A stretch of 64,000 nt of DNA, taken from Rhodopirellula bahusiensis. Lineage in GTDB: Bacteria > Planctomycetota > Planctomycetia > Pirellulales > Pirellulaceae. The first letter of the stretch is position 1. Every line of letters begins with the position of its first letter. The notes under the pieces are model-generated. The model did not search any database and was not told the origin of the DNA. It saw only the letters and a program-made list of their open reading frames with translations. The stretch spans positions 186,001 through 250,000 of the forward strand of contig NZ_NIZW01000008.1 of assembly GCF_002727185.1 (NCBI RefSeq), read 5' to 3'. A program made the position numbers and the translations under genes. Shown in pieces: positions 43,873 to 53,364 of this stretch.

Positions 43873-44952
43873 ATGCACACGAAACCCGGGGGTGAGACTT
43901 TGTTGTCCAACATGATTGACCGACGCCGATTCCTGCGAGCCAGTTTGGCTGGAGGAGCCGCGATTGCCGCCGGAACCGCCTCCGCACGCCCCGCCCACGC
44001 CGCCAGCCGAGCGAAGTGGGAAGAGGCGATCCAGCGTGGCCTGGAGTGGCTCAGCAGCAAGCAATCGTCCCGTGGCCAGTGGAACACGACGGTTTACCCG
44101 ACGGCCATGGCGGCCTTGTCCGGGACAGCGTTGATTGGAAGCGGCAGCACGACGACCCAGGGCCCCTACGCTCGCCAAATCGCTCGGGCGTCGGATTTCC
44201 TGATCAGCAAGTCTCGAAGCAACGGCCTGATCGGCGACCCTCAGACCGATTCTCGCTACACGTACGGGCACGGTTTTTCGATGTTGTTCCTGTCCCAGGT
44301 CTTGGGCGAGGAGGGACTGCTCGATCGCCGCGAAGAGTTGGTCGATGTGTTGGCCAAAGCGGTCGAGTTCAGCGGAAATGCCCAAACCGAGGCCGGCGGC
44401 TGGGGCTACGTCTCGGCCAAAGAAGGCAACGACTTCGACGAGGGCAGCACGACAATCACCCAGGTCCAAGGTTTGCGAGGGTGTCGCAACGCGGGGATTC
44501 CGGTCAGCGGTGAAGTGATCGACAAAGCGAAGGAATACATCTATCGCTGCAAGAACCCCGATGGAGGAATCAGCTACAGCAGTCGGCAGACGGGCAGCAG
44601 TCGTCCAGCGATCACCGCCGCAGCTCTGGCGGCTCTTTACAACGCGGGTGATTACGACAGCGAACATGTGCCGGACATGTTGAAGTACAGCAAAGAAACG
44701 CTGCACGACATCAACAACGGAGCTCGTGCGTTCGGCCACTGGCACTACACGTACCTGTACTACAGCCAAGTCGTTTACCGGCAAGGCGACGAGTTGTGGT
44801 TGCCGTTTCGCGACCGGTTGTACGACCGGATCGCTGCCGAGCAAAAACCAGATGGATCGTGGGAGGGGCAAATTCACCCGGTTTATGTGACCGCTTGCAA
44901 CCTGATCATGCTGCAAATCGATCGTGGGTTCTTGCCGATCTATCAACGCTGA
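43873..44952 (+). CDS. Tat-exported terpene-cyclase-like repeat protein
   Basis: 359 residues from ATG 43873 (other in-frame ATGs at 43855 and 43912). The twin-arginine signal IDRRRFLRASLAGGAAIAAG directs folded export. The mature part contains prenyltransferase-like repeats: EEAIQRGLEWLSSKQSSRGQW, AGGWGYVS, PDGGISY and QKPDGSWEG, forming an alpha-alpha toroid. No cyclase catalytic Asp cluster was seen. Related to 37723-39612. The next gene starts 8 bp later. Confidence 0.85.
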   Translation: MHTKPGGETLLSNMIDRRRFLRASLAGGAAIAAGTASARPAHAASRAKWEEAIQRGLEWLSSKQSSRGQWNTTVYPTAMAALSGTALIGSGSTTTQGPYARQIARASDFLISKSRSNGLIGDPQTDSRYTYGHGFSMLFLSQVLGEEGLLDRREELVDVLAKAVEFSGNAQTEAGGWGYVSAKEGNDFDEGSTTITQVQGLRGCRNAGIPVSGEVIDKAKEYIYRCKNPDGGISYSSRQTGSSRPAITAAALAALYNAGDYDSEHVPDMLKYSKETLHDINNGARAFGHWHYTYLYYSQVVYRQGDELWLPFRDRLYDRIAAEQKPDGSWEGQIHPVYVTACNLIMLQIDRGFLPIYQR

Positions 44953-44960
44953 GGCCGACG

Positions 44961-45767
44961 ATGGATTTGGAATCGTTCAGTCATCGCGTGCTCGAAATTT
45001 TGAAGCATCACTTCCCCACCGAAGGGTTTCGGGCGGGAGAAGAACTTGGCGTGCTGAACTGCGGTGAATTGCAGTTCGGGCTTTCAAACTTGCTGGCGCA
45101 ACATCAACAAGCGGGTTTCACCGACGAGGAATTGGATGAAACCGTTCGCGTCACGTTCGAGCGAATGTTGGAAATGGTTCGGGCCGCTGACAAGGTGTTG
45201 CCCGAAACATGGGAAGAGGCCAAACCTCGGTTGCGGGTGCAGTTGTGTCGAAGCGACATCGATGCCCTTCGCAGGGCCATCACGTTTCCGTTTGCCAACG
45301 ACATCACCAGCAGCGTCGTCGTCGATTCGCCTCACGGGTACGCCTACATCCGGCCGGAGGATGCGGAGCGTTGGGGGCAATCGGTCGTGGATTTGATCGA
45401 GGTAGCCAAAGCGAACTTGTTGGTTGATTCGCTGGAGTGCCCCATGGGTGTCGTCGAAGGACCTACGAAGTTCATCGCGATCCAGTCCGGCGACGGCTAC
45501 GACGCGGCGAGAGTCTTGCTGCCGCAAATTCGCGAACGTTTGATCCAGGAATTGAGCGACGAGTCCGACGACCCCGAGATGGAACCTGCTGCGATTGTGG
45601 GTGTGCCCAATCGAGATTTCTTGATCGCGTGGTCAGCTCAGGTTCCAACGGAACTGCAGGAGCAATTGGCTCGGACGGTCGCGGAAGATTCCCACCGCCA
45701 ATCGCATCCGTTGTCGGAGCAAACGTTCCGCATCACCGCCGAATCAATCTGGCCGATTCACGGTTAG
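44961..45767 (+). CDS. Conserved hypothetical protein
   Basis: 268 residues from ATG 44961. Alternating strand and helix with an acidic middle; it resembles in layout DUF1444-like proteins (HRVLEILKHHFPTEGF, SGDGYDAARVLLPQIRERL), but I am not sure. Cytoplasmic. Shares a transcript with the Tat-exported protein, and the transcript is followed at once by the dispersed-repeat hairpin at 45775. Confidence 0.65.
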   Translation: MDLESFSHRVLEILKHHFPTEGFRAGEELGVLNCGELQFGLSNLLAQHQQAGFTDEELDETVRVTFERMLEMVRAADKVLPETWEEAKPRLRVQLCRSDIDALRRAITFPFANDITSSVVVDSPHGYAYIRPEDAERWGQSVVDLIEVAKANLLVDSLECPMGVVEGPTKFIAIQSGDGYDAARVLLPQIRERLIQELSDESDDPEMEPAAIVGVPNRDFLIAWSAQVPTELQEQLARTVAEDSHRQSHPLSEQTFRITAESIWPIHG

Positions 45768-45774
45768 GCTTCGG

Positions 45775-45838
45775 GTACGATGGACTTTCAAGTCCGTCGA
45801 AAGCTGTTTGTACCGACGGACTTGGAAGTCCATCGTAC
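45775..45838. repeat. Long hairpin of a Rhodopirellula-type dispersed repeat
   Basis: A 25-nt arm (45775-45799, GTACGATGGACTTT...) pairs with 45814-45838 (CGACGGACTTGGAAGTCC...) with only one wobble. Each arm itself contains the inner palindrome GGACTT-AAGTCC. It lies 7 bp past the stop and may end transcription in both directions between convergent genes. Confidence 0.75.
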
Positions 45839-45865
45839 GGTCATCCAGGCGAGTCCGGCAGCTAA

Positions 45866-47092
45866 TCAGTTGGAAAGCTTTTCCATGATCTGATCGGCGG
45901 AGCGTCGCAGCAATACATCGTCGTCGAGCGATCCGTCGATTTTGCGAATCGCGTGCAAGACGGTCGAGTGATCTCGGCCGCCGAATGCGTCGCCGATTTG
46001 GGTCAGGCTGTCTTCCGTCAATCTGCGAGCCAGCCACATCGCCAACGAACGGGCTCGGACGATGTTCTGTCGGCGGGAACCGCTTCGCATGTCCGCTGAC
46101 TTCACTCCCAATTGCCGAGCCACGGCGGTCGTGATCGCTTTGATGGAAATCGACTGGGTCCCGCCTGCGGCTTCGATCGCCGACTGAACCGCTTCGCCGC
46201 AGATCGGTTGATCGTGCATTCGGCACCACAACGCGACTTGTTTGATCGCAGACTCGAAGGCCCGTACGGTCGATTCAGCTGGCAAACCCGCATCGAGAAG
46301 CGACAAGGCCTCTGGTTCAACGTCCGGCAAATGAGCCAACATCAGCTCGCGAAGGATTGTGCGTCGGGTTTCGCCAGCGGGCGGATGCAGCGTCACCGTC
46401 AAACCAGGAAGCGTGCGGCTGACCAAGGCAGGACGCAGTCCGCGAACTTCGGAAGGCAGACGGCGGCAGGTGACGATTGTCAGTCGTCCTTCCGCGTCGC
46501 GAGCTTCCAGACGCTGAGCCAGTTCTTCTTGAGCGGGTGCCTTGTCCGCGATCAGATGCAAATCATCCAAAACCAAAATCGGCACCGTGTCCAGTTTTTC
46601 GCGAAAACGTGGCATGTCCTTCGAGTCGATCGAAGAGGCAAATTCGCGAGCGAAGTCGATGGCGGGTTGGTACAGAACTCGGCTGGAAAGGACCCGCGAT
46701 GTGACGCCGGTCGGACCGCCCTGCGCGGTGTCCTTGTCCATTTCCATCGCTTCCCAAACGTTGCTGATGCTCATCCGTTTGGACAGGTGCAGTGCCAGGG
46801 CCGTCTTGCCTGTGCCGGGTTGGCCGACCAGCAACATCGGACGCGAAATTTCGAGCAGCGTCTCAATTGGGTTTTCGCACACGTAACCCGCCAACCGATT
46901 TTCATCGCCGCAGTAGAACAGCGGGATGATCGGCCGAACGACTTCACTATCGCGACGGCGTCGACGAAGCGACGGACGTTCCAGCGCGAAGGAATTGACG
47001 TTGGGAGGCGAAGCGACCACGGCAAATGGCAGTGAACGAGTGGAACACGAAAAGTCGTGCCGAGTGGCTGGAAAGCCGCAGCGGCAAAACAT
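45866..47092 (-). CDS. dnaA: DnaA-like replication initiator
   Basis: 408 residues if ATG 47092 is used (the start is uncertain). AAA+ core: Walker A GQPGTGKT, Walker B LVLDDLHL, sensor-1 TIVTCRRLP. The C-terminal domain IV has RARSLAMWLARRLT and the DnaA signature GGRDHSTVLHAI for binding DnaA boxes. The N-terminal oligomerization domain I seems absent or replaced by a short basic leader. A perfect DnaA box (47206-47214) lies 114 bp upstream, allowing autoregulation. The gene follows the cysteine desulfurase on the same strand. Confidence 0.9.
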   Translation of the reverse strand: MFCRCGFPATRHDFSCSTRSLPFAVVASPPNVNSFALERPSLRRRRRDSEVVRPIIPLFYCGDENRLAGYVCENPIETLLEISRPMLLVGQPGTGKTALALHLSKRMSISNVWEAMEMDKDTAQGGPTGVTSRVLSSRVLYQPAIDFAREFASSIDSKDMPRFREKLDTVPILVLDDLHLIADKAPAQEELAQRLEARDAEGRLTIVTCRRLPSEVRGLRPALVSRTLPGLTVTLHPPAGETRRTILRELMLAHLPDVEPEALSLLDAGLPAESTVRAFESAIKQVALWCRMHDQPICGEAVQSAIEAAGGTQSISIKAITTAVARQLGVKSADMRSGSRRQNIVRARSLAMWLARRLTEDSLTQIGDAFGGRDHSTVLHAIRKIDGSLDDDVLLRRSADQIMEKLSN

Positions 47093-47180
47093 GCGTGGGG
47101 AGGGTCAATCGGAGTCCATTCAAACGTGGTGCGTCCTGCCGAAACTTTCGACCCAGCTCCACTCTAAATGGAACTTTCGT

Positions 47181-48398
47181 TCACCGCCATCCATTTTCCA
47201 CCGAGTTATCCACAGTTGAAAAGCCTTCTGCCTTCGAAAATTGACGAGAAATCAGCTCGATGGCTCGTTCAATTTCGGCTTGCGTGGAAAACCTCGAAAC
47301 GCCGAACCTCAACGCCGAATCGACCAGCGACTTGGAGGCGCCCATAGCAAGCAAAACGTGGCTGGGCGGGCTGCTTCCGCTGCTGCACGCGGATCCGCTG
47401 CTGCAGGCCACCCCGGCCATATCCAGCGACATCAGCAGACTTTGTCGATCCGCACCCGGCAGCGACAGACACGTCGTGGATGGCAAACGTGGTGCCTGGC
47501 GACCGTGGATCAGGCAGGTCGGATGCCGGCGGACCAATTCGGATTCCAGTTGATCTCTCAGAGCCGCCATGTGCTCGGCGGCGGTGGGTTGCTGCTCGCA
47601 GGCGATGCGGATGGCTTCGGCGGCCGCGATAACAAGCGCAACGGGCTCGGTGCCCGGACGCGTGCCGAGTTGTTGTTCGCCGCCACGCAGAGCCGCGCGG
47701 ATATCGACTCCGGAATCGAGCCACAAAAAGCCGACTCCCGTGGGACCGTGCAATTTGTGAGGCGTGATCGTGGCGGCCGAGACTCCCCAAGCGGTCAGAT
47801 CGACCGGGACCTTGCCAATCGATTGGGTCGCATCAACGTGCAGCGGCACGCGAAATTCGCGGCAGACTTCCGCGGCGGCCTGGATTGGTTGAACAACGCC
47901 GGTTTCGTTGTTGGCGGACATGATCGAAACGACCGAAACCGCCTCGGGAGAATCGCCGGACCGAGTCAGTCGATCCAGTGTGCTCCGTAGCGAAACCAAC
48001 GAAATGACGCCGTTGGCATCGACATCGACCCATCCCAATTCGCGGCCGGACTGCCCCCGTTCTCCCACTTCGGCCGCTGCTGCCGCGGCCAGAACGCTGG
48101 GGTGTTCAATTCGGCTGACCACGATCGCACCCTCGGGTTCGCCCATTCCAGCGATTGCCAGGTTGTTCGATTCGGTGCCGCCGCTGGTAACCAGCAACCG
48201 AGGCGCGTCGACCCGAGACAAGTCGCTGCCGAGGCAACGTCCGATTTGGTCGGTCGCGGCTTCGAGACGAGACCGAGTCTGCTGGCCGAGTCGGTGTTGG
48301 CTGGATGCGTTCGCGGGCGTTTGCGAGAAAGCCTCTGTCAAAACGCGTGCGACCTCGGGATCAATGGCGGTGGTCGCGTTGTTGTCGAGATAGATCAT
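47181..48398 (-). CDS. nifS: Cysteine desulfurase (NifS/IscS family)
   Basis: 405 residues from ATG 48398 (MIYLDNNATT); frames upstream are poor. The class V aminotransferase motifs are present: SGGTESNN, the pyridoxal phosphate Lys in TPHKLHGPTGVGF, HVDATQSIGKVP, and the catalytic Cys loop ACSSGS near residue 330. It takes sulfur from L-cysteine for Fe-S clusters or tRNA thiolation. Its start overlaps the upstream membrane-protein gene (48395-49168) by 4 bp, and its end carries the DnaA box. Confidence 0.92.
   Translation of the reverse strand: MIYLDNNATTAIDPEVARVLTEAFSQTPANASSQHRLGQQTRSRLEAATDQIGRCLGSDLSRVDAPRLLVTSGGTESNNLAIAGMGEPEGAIVVSRIEHPSVLAAAAAAEVGERGQSGRELGWVDVDANGVISLVSLRSTLDRLTRSGDSPEAVSVVSIMSANNETGVVQPIQAAAEVCREFRVPLHVDATQSIGKVPVDLTAWGVSAATITPHKLHGPTGVGFLWLDSGVDIRAALRGGEQQLGTRPGTEPVALVIAAAEAIRIACEQQPTAAEHMAALRDQLESELVRRHPTCLIHGRQAPRLPSTTCLSLPGADRQSLLMSLDMAGVACSSGSACSSGSSPPSHVLLAMGASKSLVDSALRFGVSRFSTQAEIERAIELISRQFSKAEGFSTVDNSVENGWR
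47206..47214 (+). promoter_or_regulatory. DnaA box TTATCCACA
   Basis: Exact consensus 9-mer TTATCCACA, located upstream of dnaA and inside the last codons of the nifS-like gene. One box only within about 150 bp, so it suggests dnaA autoregulation rather than an origin. Confidence 0.75.
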
Positions 48399-49168
48399 GT
48401 TTGACCAGCGGGATCGACCGTTGGGCGATCTTTCTTCAGTGATTGCAGTTCGGGATTGTCGGGTGATTCTTCGAGGGCCTCCGCCAATAAGTCGTCGGCC
48501 AATTCGTGCCGCTCGGCGTCTCGCATGTCTCGGATCAGGCTGACGTATTCTTCCGCCAAGTAGTCCGCGACGGTGGTTTTGAGAGTCGCGACATCCTCGA
48601 CGTCGCGAGTCAATTCCATCAATCGTGGGATCAGGATGTAAAGCTCTCGATCGGCCAATTTGTCGATTGTGGGCCAAAACTGTTTGGCAAGCTTAGGATT
48701 TTTCTTGCTCCATTGCTTCCAGGTTGGTTTTCCATCCACCATCAGACGCAGGTGATCGACGAGCAGCGCGGGATCGCGCGGCTCGATTTCCTGAATCCCA
48801 TGCCTGATTTCGACCAAATCCCACCGACCTGGAATGCTATTGGGCATGATCAGAATTTTGGACTGGGTGAGGTAGCGAGCGGTTTCGGGAGTCGTGCTGA
48901 CTCGGTGGATCGGCGTGATTTGCCAATGGACCAGCGGGATTTCGTAAAACGAAAATCGGCGGGTTTGGAAGTGTTTGGGGGCGAACTCGGTTCCTTCCAC
49001 GTAGCCAAACGTGCGAATCATGACGAACAACAATCCGGCCATGATCAACGATGAGATCACAATCAGCAGGATTTGATATCCCGACGCGAGGCGTTTTCGC
49101 TTGCGCGTTGCCCCGGCTGATTTGGTGGCGGAGGAATCTGAGGCGGGCGAGGCGGAGGTCGCTGACAT
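48395..49168 (-). CDS. Membrane-anchored conserved protein
   Basis: 257 residues from ATG 49168. A basic Ser/Ala-rich start, one transmembrane helix (YQILLIVISSLIMAGLLFVMI), then an outside part with helices (LADRELYILIPRLMELTRDVEDV...). No family recognised. 4-bp overlap with nifS (ATGA) implies coupling. Confidence 0.72.
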   Translation of the reverse strand: MSATSASPASDSSATKSAGATRKRKRLASGYQILLIVISSLIMAGLLFVMIRTFGYVEGTEFAPKHFQTRRFSFYEIPLVHWQITPIHRVSTTPETARYLTQSKILIMPNSIPGRWDLVEIRHGIQEIEPRDPALLVDHLRLMVDGKPTWKQWSKKNPKLAKQFWPTIDKLADRELYILIPRLMELTRDVEDVATLKTTVADYLAEEYVSLIRDMRDAERHELADDLLAEALEESPDNPELQSLKKDRPTVDPAGQT

Positions 49169-49264
49169 CGTTGAAATATCCCGGCAGACGTCAAACAAAC
49201 GGTTTGGTAGGTTCGCGACTCGTCGTTGAGTGTCCCGAATTCCCTTTTTCCAAGCGTAACAAAG

Positions 49265-50668
49265 ATGAATGGGTACGCCACACCTTGGGCCGGCCGTCGG
49301 GCTTGGGCCAACGCGATGCGGCAATCCCCCGCGGCGACCTCTTGGCCGTCCCAGTCGCAGGGACAGCAGGCACTCAGCGGACCAACGCCAGCACAACTTT
49401 CGGTGCCGGGCGGAAATCGATCGACGGCGGCTGATTCGCACCCAGCAGGCTCGCAATCCAGCCATGACAACCCGAACGCCGACGTCGTGGATGATGGATC
49501 CACCGACGCGGCTGCCGGAGAAGCTTTTGATCCCGAAGACCGCTTGGCTGCTCGGGCCAGGATCGAAGCGGTGCTGCTGATTGCCAAATCGCCGCTGAAT
49601 TACCGGCGTTTGGCGGCCTTGGCCGGTGTCGAGGACGCTACTTCGGCTCGAACCTTGGTCGGGGAATTGAACGAACTTTACGAGCGATTGGGGCGTGGAA
49701 TCCGAATTGAACAGGTCGCCGGTGGTCAGCGGATGATGACTCGGTCGGTTGTTGCACCTTGGCTGCGCCGACTTGGGTTTTTGGCTCCAGCGATCCGGTT
49801 GAGTTGGCCGATGATGGAAACGCTCGCCGTGGTGGCCTACCGCCAAGACGTCACGCGAGCGGATGTCGAAGCCGTGCGTGGTGTCGCGTGCGGTGAAATT
49901 CTGCGACAGTTGATGCAACTGGATTTGGTCCGGATCAGCGGTCGCAGTGAAGAGCTCGGGCGTCCCTACCTTTACGGGACCACCAAACGTTTTTTAAAAA
50001 TCTGCGGATTGGCATCGATAAAGTCGCTGCCGCCGATTGACTGGCACGCATCCTGCGATGATGTTTCTCAATCTGCCGAAGGCGAGGTTGAAAACATCGC
50101 CGACGAAGTGACTGCCGACGAACTGAACTCGAGAGATCCCTCTCAAACTGAATCCCATCCTCGCCGTGAATCTTCGGACGCTGAGTCTTCGGAAACGAAT
50201 CCTTCAGAAACCGAGCATTCGCACCCCACCAAGGAGTCTGACGTGAGTGTCGCTGCGATCGAAACTCTCGCCACTGAATTCACCGCTTCCTTCGACGCCG
50301 ACCAGTCCGGTGCCGTGGCCGTTTTGGATGCACCCGCATCCGATGCGGATGCTGCATCGTCGATTGATCCTTCGGCTGTGATCGAAGACGAAGAAGACGA
50401 TTTGTATGAGAACGGCTACGAGCTCGACGACGAAGAAGATGACGACTTCGACGACGACTGGGATGATGAAGACGACGACAGCGATGATGAAGAAGATGAC
50501 GACGACGAGGATGATGAAGACTCGGACGACGTCGATGATGATGACGACGATGACCTCGACGGCACCGACGACTGGGAAGAAGTCGACGACGATGAAGCCG
50601 ACGAAGATTGGGACGATGAAGATGAGGAAGACGACGCGGACGACGAAGAAGAAGAGTGGGAAGACTGA
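49265..50668 (+). CDS. scpB: ScpB chromosome segregation protein with very acidic tail
   Basis: 467 residues from ATG 49265 (a non-ATG start at 49226 is possible). The two winged-helix domains of ScpB lie at about 95-270: RIEAVLLIAKSPLNYRRLAAL, GGQRMMTR, and the PMMETLAVVAYRQDVTRADVE..RG signature, ending LYGTTKRFL. It partners with ScpA and SMC for condensation. About 200 residues follow, ending in nearly pure Asp/Glu. That tail is about as long as the folded part and much longer than in typical ScpB. Its 50-bp region downstream has a terminator. Confidence 0.9.
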   Translation: MNGYATPWAGRRAWANAMRQSPAATSWPSQSQGQQALSGPTPAQLSVPGGNRSTAADSHPAGSQSSHDNPNADVVDDGSTDAAAGEAFDPEDRLAARARIEAVLLIAKSPLNYRRLAALAGVEDATSARTLVGELNELYERLGRGIRIEQVAGGQRMMTRSVVAPWLRRLGFLAPAIRLSWPMMETLAVVAYRQDVTRADVEAVRGVACGEILRQLMQLDLVRISGRSEELGRPYLYGTTKRFLKICGLASIKSLPPIDWHASCDDVSQSAEGEVENIADEVTADELNSRDPSQTESHPRRESSDAESSETNPSETEHSHPTKESDVSVAAIETLATEFTASFDADQSGAVAVLDAPASDADAASSIDPSAVIEDEEDDLYENGYELDDEEDDDFDDDWDDEDDDSDDEEDDDDEDDEDSDDVDDDDDDDLDGTDDWEEVDDDEADEDWDDEDEEDDADDEEEEWED

Positions 50669-50743
50669 TCGTCTTCGAGACCTCATCTCATTGACATAGC
50701 CAGACGACGGAAGATGTCGTTGGCTTGCCTTGCTCGAATCATC

Positions 50744-50779
50744 GCATTCGCCGTTTCGTTCGGTGAATGCGTTTCTTAT
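50744..50779 (+). terminator. Probable terminator after scpB
   Basis: GCATTCGCCG - TTTCGTT - CGGTGAATGC forms a 10-bp stem with one wobble, followed by GTTTCTTATTT. It is 75 bp past the scpB stop. The remaining 50780-51060 carries no convincing gene. Confidence 0.65.
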
Positions 50780-51060
50780 TTGGTAGCCGCTTCTCGCGGC
50801 TCTCTTTCAATTCTGCTTGGACCTTCCACGCGAATGACCGCGGCGGCAATCGCTTCGTGGTGATCTTCCGACTGTGCTTGTTGCCAGCCGATCGCGGGAT
50901 TGATGACGATTGTGCGGGTCATGACGGTGGCTGCGACGGCCGCATGATGCTTGGACACGCCATTCATCGCTCGATGTGGTGATTTTTCAACATGGTGCAT
51001 TTGGCGACCTACCTTTGAAACGGTAGCTGTCCTTTTGTATCGCAATCCTTGCGTGGATCC

Positions 51061-51456
51061 ATGTTTGAAACCTCCCAAGCCCAACTGTTGATGGTCGAGC
51101 CCGAGCAGGTCTTGGCTGAACTCGCGACCTTCCGTTTGGAGTTGCTGGGTTATCGCTTGGAAGTGGTCAGCAGCGGTGGCGAAGCGATCGATCGATTGCG
51201 ACATGAACCAATCGACTTGTTGATCCTGGACACCAAGCTGCCCGAAGGCGACGGACTGGAATGGCTGACGGAATTGCGTCTGGAATTTAAAGCTGACCAA
51301 GTCCCCGCGTTGGTGTTCTCGCTTGACCCCAGTCTGGAAATGGTTCGTCGCGCTTACTTGGCCGGCGCTCAGGACTACTTGATCACACCGTTCGATCCGA
51401 CCGTGCTCGAGGAGAAGGTTCAGCGTTTGTTGCCTTCTCATGCCGAGACCGTTTGA
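51061..51456 (+). CDS. Stand-alone response-regulator receiver domain (divergent)
   Basis: 131 residues from ATG 51061. The CheY-like fold is visible: LLMVEPEQ, ILDTKLPEGDG (phospho-acceptor Asp), then a DYLITPFDP end. The conserved Lys of K-P-F is Thr and one N-terminal acidic residue is altered, so phosphorylation behaviour may differ. It precedes the secretion/pilus ATPase by 72 bp and may regulate it. Confidence 0.8.
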   Translation: MFETSQAQLLMVEPEQVLAELATFRLELLGYRLEVVSSGGEAIDRLRHEPIDLLILDTKLPEGDGLEWLTELRLEFKADQVPALVFSLDPSLEMVRRAYLAGAQDYLITPFDPTVLEEKVQRLLPSHAETV

Positions 51457-51528
51457 TCAACCGACGCTGCTGATGGCAAACCGAATCACTTCCAACCCAC
51501 CTCCTAGTCTTCACGACGGACTCGCACG

Positions 51529-53292
51529 ATGAAACGCATTGGCGACATCTTGGTCGAATTGAACATTCTGACCAACGAACAAATGGACGCTGCCTTCGCG
51601 AAGAAACCACGCGGCGTGATGATCGGCGATTGGTTGGTGCAGCAATCCTTGGTCAGCAACGCGCAGCTGGGTGCGGCGTTGTCGGAACAGTTTTCGGTGC
51701 CCTTCGTCGACATCGATTTTTCCAGCGTCAATCCACAGGTCGCACGCCTGTTGCCGGAAGACTTTGCTCGTTCACAAGCCTCCGTCGCGATCGATGTCAG
51801 CGACCGAATGCTGACGCTCGCGATGGTCGCACCCGACGACATCGAAACGATTGCCGAAGCCGAGTTGATGACCGGCTACAAAATCCAACCTGTCGTGGCA
51901 TTGGACGACGACGTTCGCGATTTGCTGAACCGCATCTACGACGACCGTGCCTTTGCACGTCAAACGATCGTGGACATGAAGTTCGCCGAGATGGCAGAAT
52001 CAGGCGAGGTCACCGAAGAAGATGAACTGGCGATCTCCGCCGTCAGTCAAGAGGACGCGCCGGTGGTCAAACTGGTTCAAGCGATCTTGTCCGGTGCCGT
52101 TTCGGCGGGAGCAAGCGACATTCACTTGGAACCGCACAAACCCGAGATGCGAGTTCGCTACCGCGTTGACGGTGAGCTACAGGTCGTGATGACGATCCCC
52201 AATCACATCGAGGATTCGGTCATCAGTCGCATCAAGGTCATGGGCGACATGGATACAACCGAGAACCGTCGCCCGCAGGATGGTCACCTGACGGTTTACG
52301 AAAACGGCAAACGCGTGGGCTTTCGTATCAGCGGCATTCCAACCGTGGACGGTCAAAAGTTGGTGCTGCGACTGCTCGACGAAGGCGGACAAACGTTCGA
52401 CCTGGCGGGTATCGGAATGCCTCAACGCGACTACGAAACCATCCGCCGCGTGATCGACAAACCTCACGGGATGTTTGTGGTGACGGGGCCAACGGGGAGC
52501 GGCAAAAGCACGACGTTGTACGCCGCTCTGCAGCACCTCAATGACGACGATCGCAACATCGTGACGGTCGAAGATCCGGTGGAATATCGATTGCCGGGAA
52601 TCAACCAAGTCCAAAGCGACAACGAATTCGGGATGGGGTTCGCCAACGCGTTGAAGTACATCATGCGGCAAGACCCCGACGTGATCATGTTGGGCGAAAT
52701 TCGCGATTGCGAAACGGCGACCACGGCCGTTCAGGCTGCTCTGACCGGTCACTTGGTGATCAGCACGTTGCACACCAACGATGCCGTCGGTGCGGTCCAA
52801 CGATTGGCCGACCTCGGCGTCGACAATTTCAAGATCGCGGGTTCGTTGCTTGGAAGCGTCGCTCAACGATTGCTTCGCTGTGTTTGTGAAAACTGCAAGG
52901 TCGACGCACCTGCCAACTTGAACCTGCTGGAAGCACTCGACCCCGAGCAAATCGTTCCGCGAGACACAACCTTCGTTCGCGGTGCTGGTTGCAAACGTTG
53001 CCTCGGAACTGGGTTCGCCGGCCGGGTGCCGATCTTTGAGATCATGCCGCTCAATTCCGATATCACCGCCGCGATCGAAGCCGGAGTTCCAAACTCGCAG
53101 TTGGAAGAGATGGCTCATGCGGCCGGAATGGTGCCGCTTCGCCAAGCCGGTTTGGAAGCCGCTGTTGCCGGCAAGACATCGCTCGAAGAAGTGTATTTCA
53201 AAACCAGTGGCGATCGCCGCAGCAACAATTCAGCGTCGATTGCCGGCGGACGCCGATCGGTCGATCAACCCATTCCCAACGCGATCGCTTAA
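51529..53292 (+). CDS. Type II secretion / type IV pilus assembly ATPase (GspE/PilB)
   Basis: 587 residues. An N-terminal GspE-N (MshEN) domain is followed by the ATPase: Walker A GPTGSGKST, Asp box, Walker B VIMLGEIRD, His box, and a zinc motif CENC...CKRC. The C-terminus is the usual helical region. It powers pilin addition or secretion. The order ATPase, GspF, pseudopilin follows on the same strand. Confidence 0.95.
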   Translation: MKRIGDILVELNILTNEQMDAAFAKKPRGVMIGDWLVQQSLVSNAQLGAALSEQFSVPFVDIDFSSVNPQVARLLPEDFARSQASVAIDVSDRMLTLAMVAPDDIETIAEAELMTGYKIQPVVALDDDVRDLLNRIYDDRAFARQTIVDMKFAEMAESGEVTEEDELAISAVSQEDAPVVKLVQAILSGAVSAGASDIHLEPHKPEMRVRYRVDGELQVVMTIPNHIEDSVISRIKVMGDMDTTENRRPQDGHLTVYENGKRVGFRISGIPTVDGQKLVLRLLDEGGQTFDLAGIGMPQRDYETIRRVIDKPHGMFVVTGPTGSGKSTTLYAALQHLNDDDRNIVTVEDPVEYRLPGINQVQSDNEFGMGFANALKYIMRQDPDVIMLGEIRDCETATTAVQAALTGHLVISTLHTNDAVGAVQRLADLGVDNFKIAGSLLGSVAQRLLRCVCENCKVDAPANLNLLEALDPEQIVPRDTTFVRGAGCKRCLGTGFAGRVPIFEIMPLNSDITAAIEAGVPNSQLEEMAHAAGMVPLRQAGLEAAVAGKTSLEEVYFKTSGDRRSNNSASIAGGRRSVDQPIPNAIA

Positions 53293-53364
53293 CGCCCTAT
53301 CATCCGACCGGATTGGGTTGGCTCTCTCGAACATTGCTTCTGTCATCTGCCTTGGTGCAATCAC

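Noticed and set aside
43711-44946. Long minus-strand frame opposite the Tat-exported protein
   Set aside because: Antisense to a gene with a clear signal and repeats; low-quality composition.
50206-50686. Hydrophobic minus-strand frame opposite the scpB tail
   Set aside because: It is the antisense reading of the Asp/Glu codons, which always gives Val/Ile/Phe.
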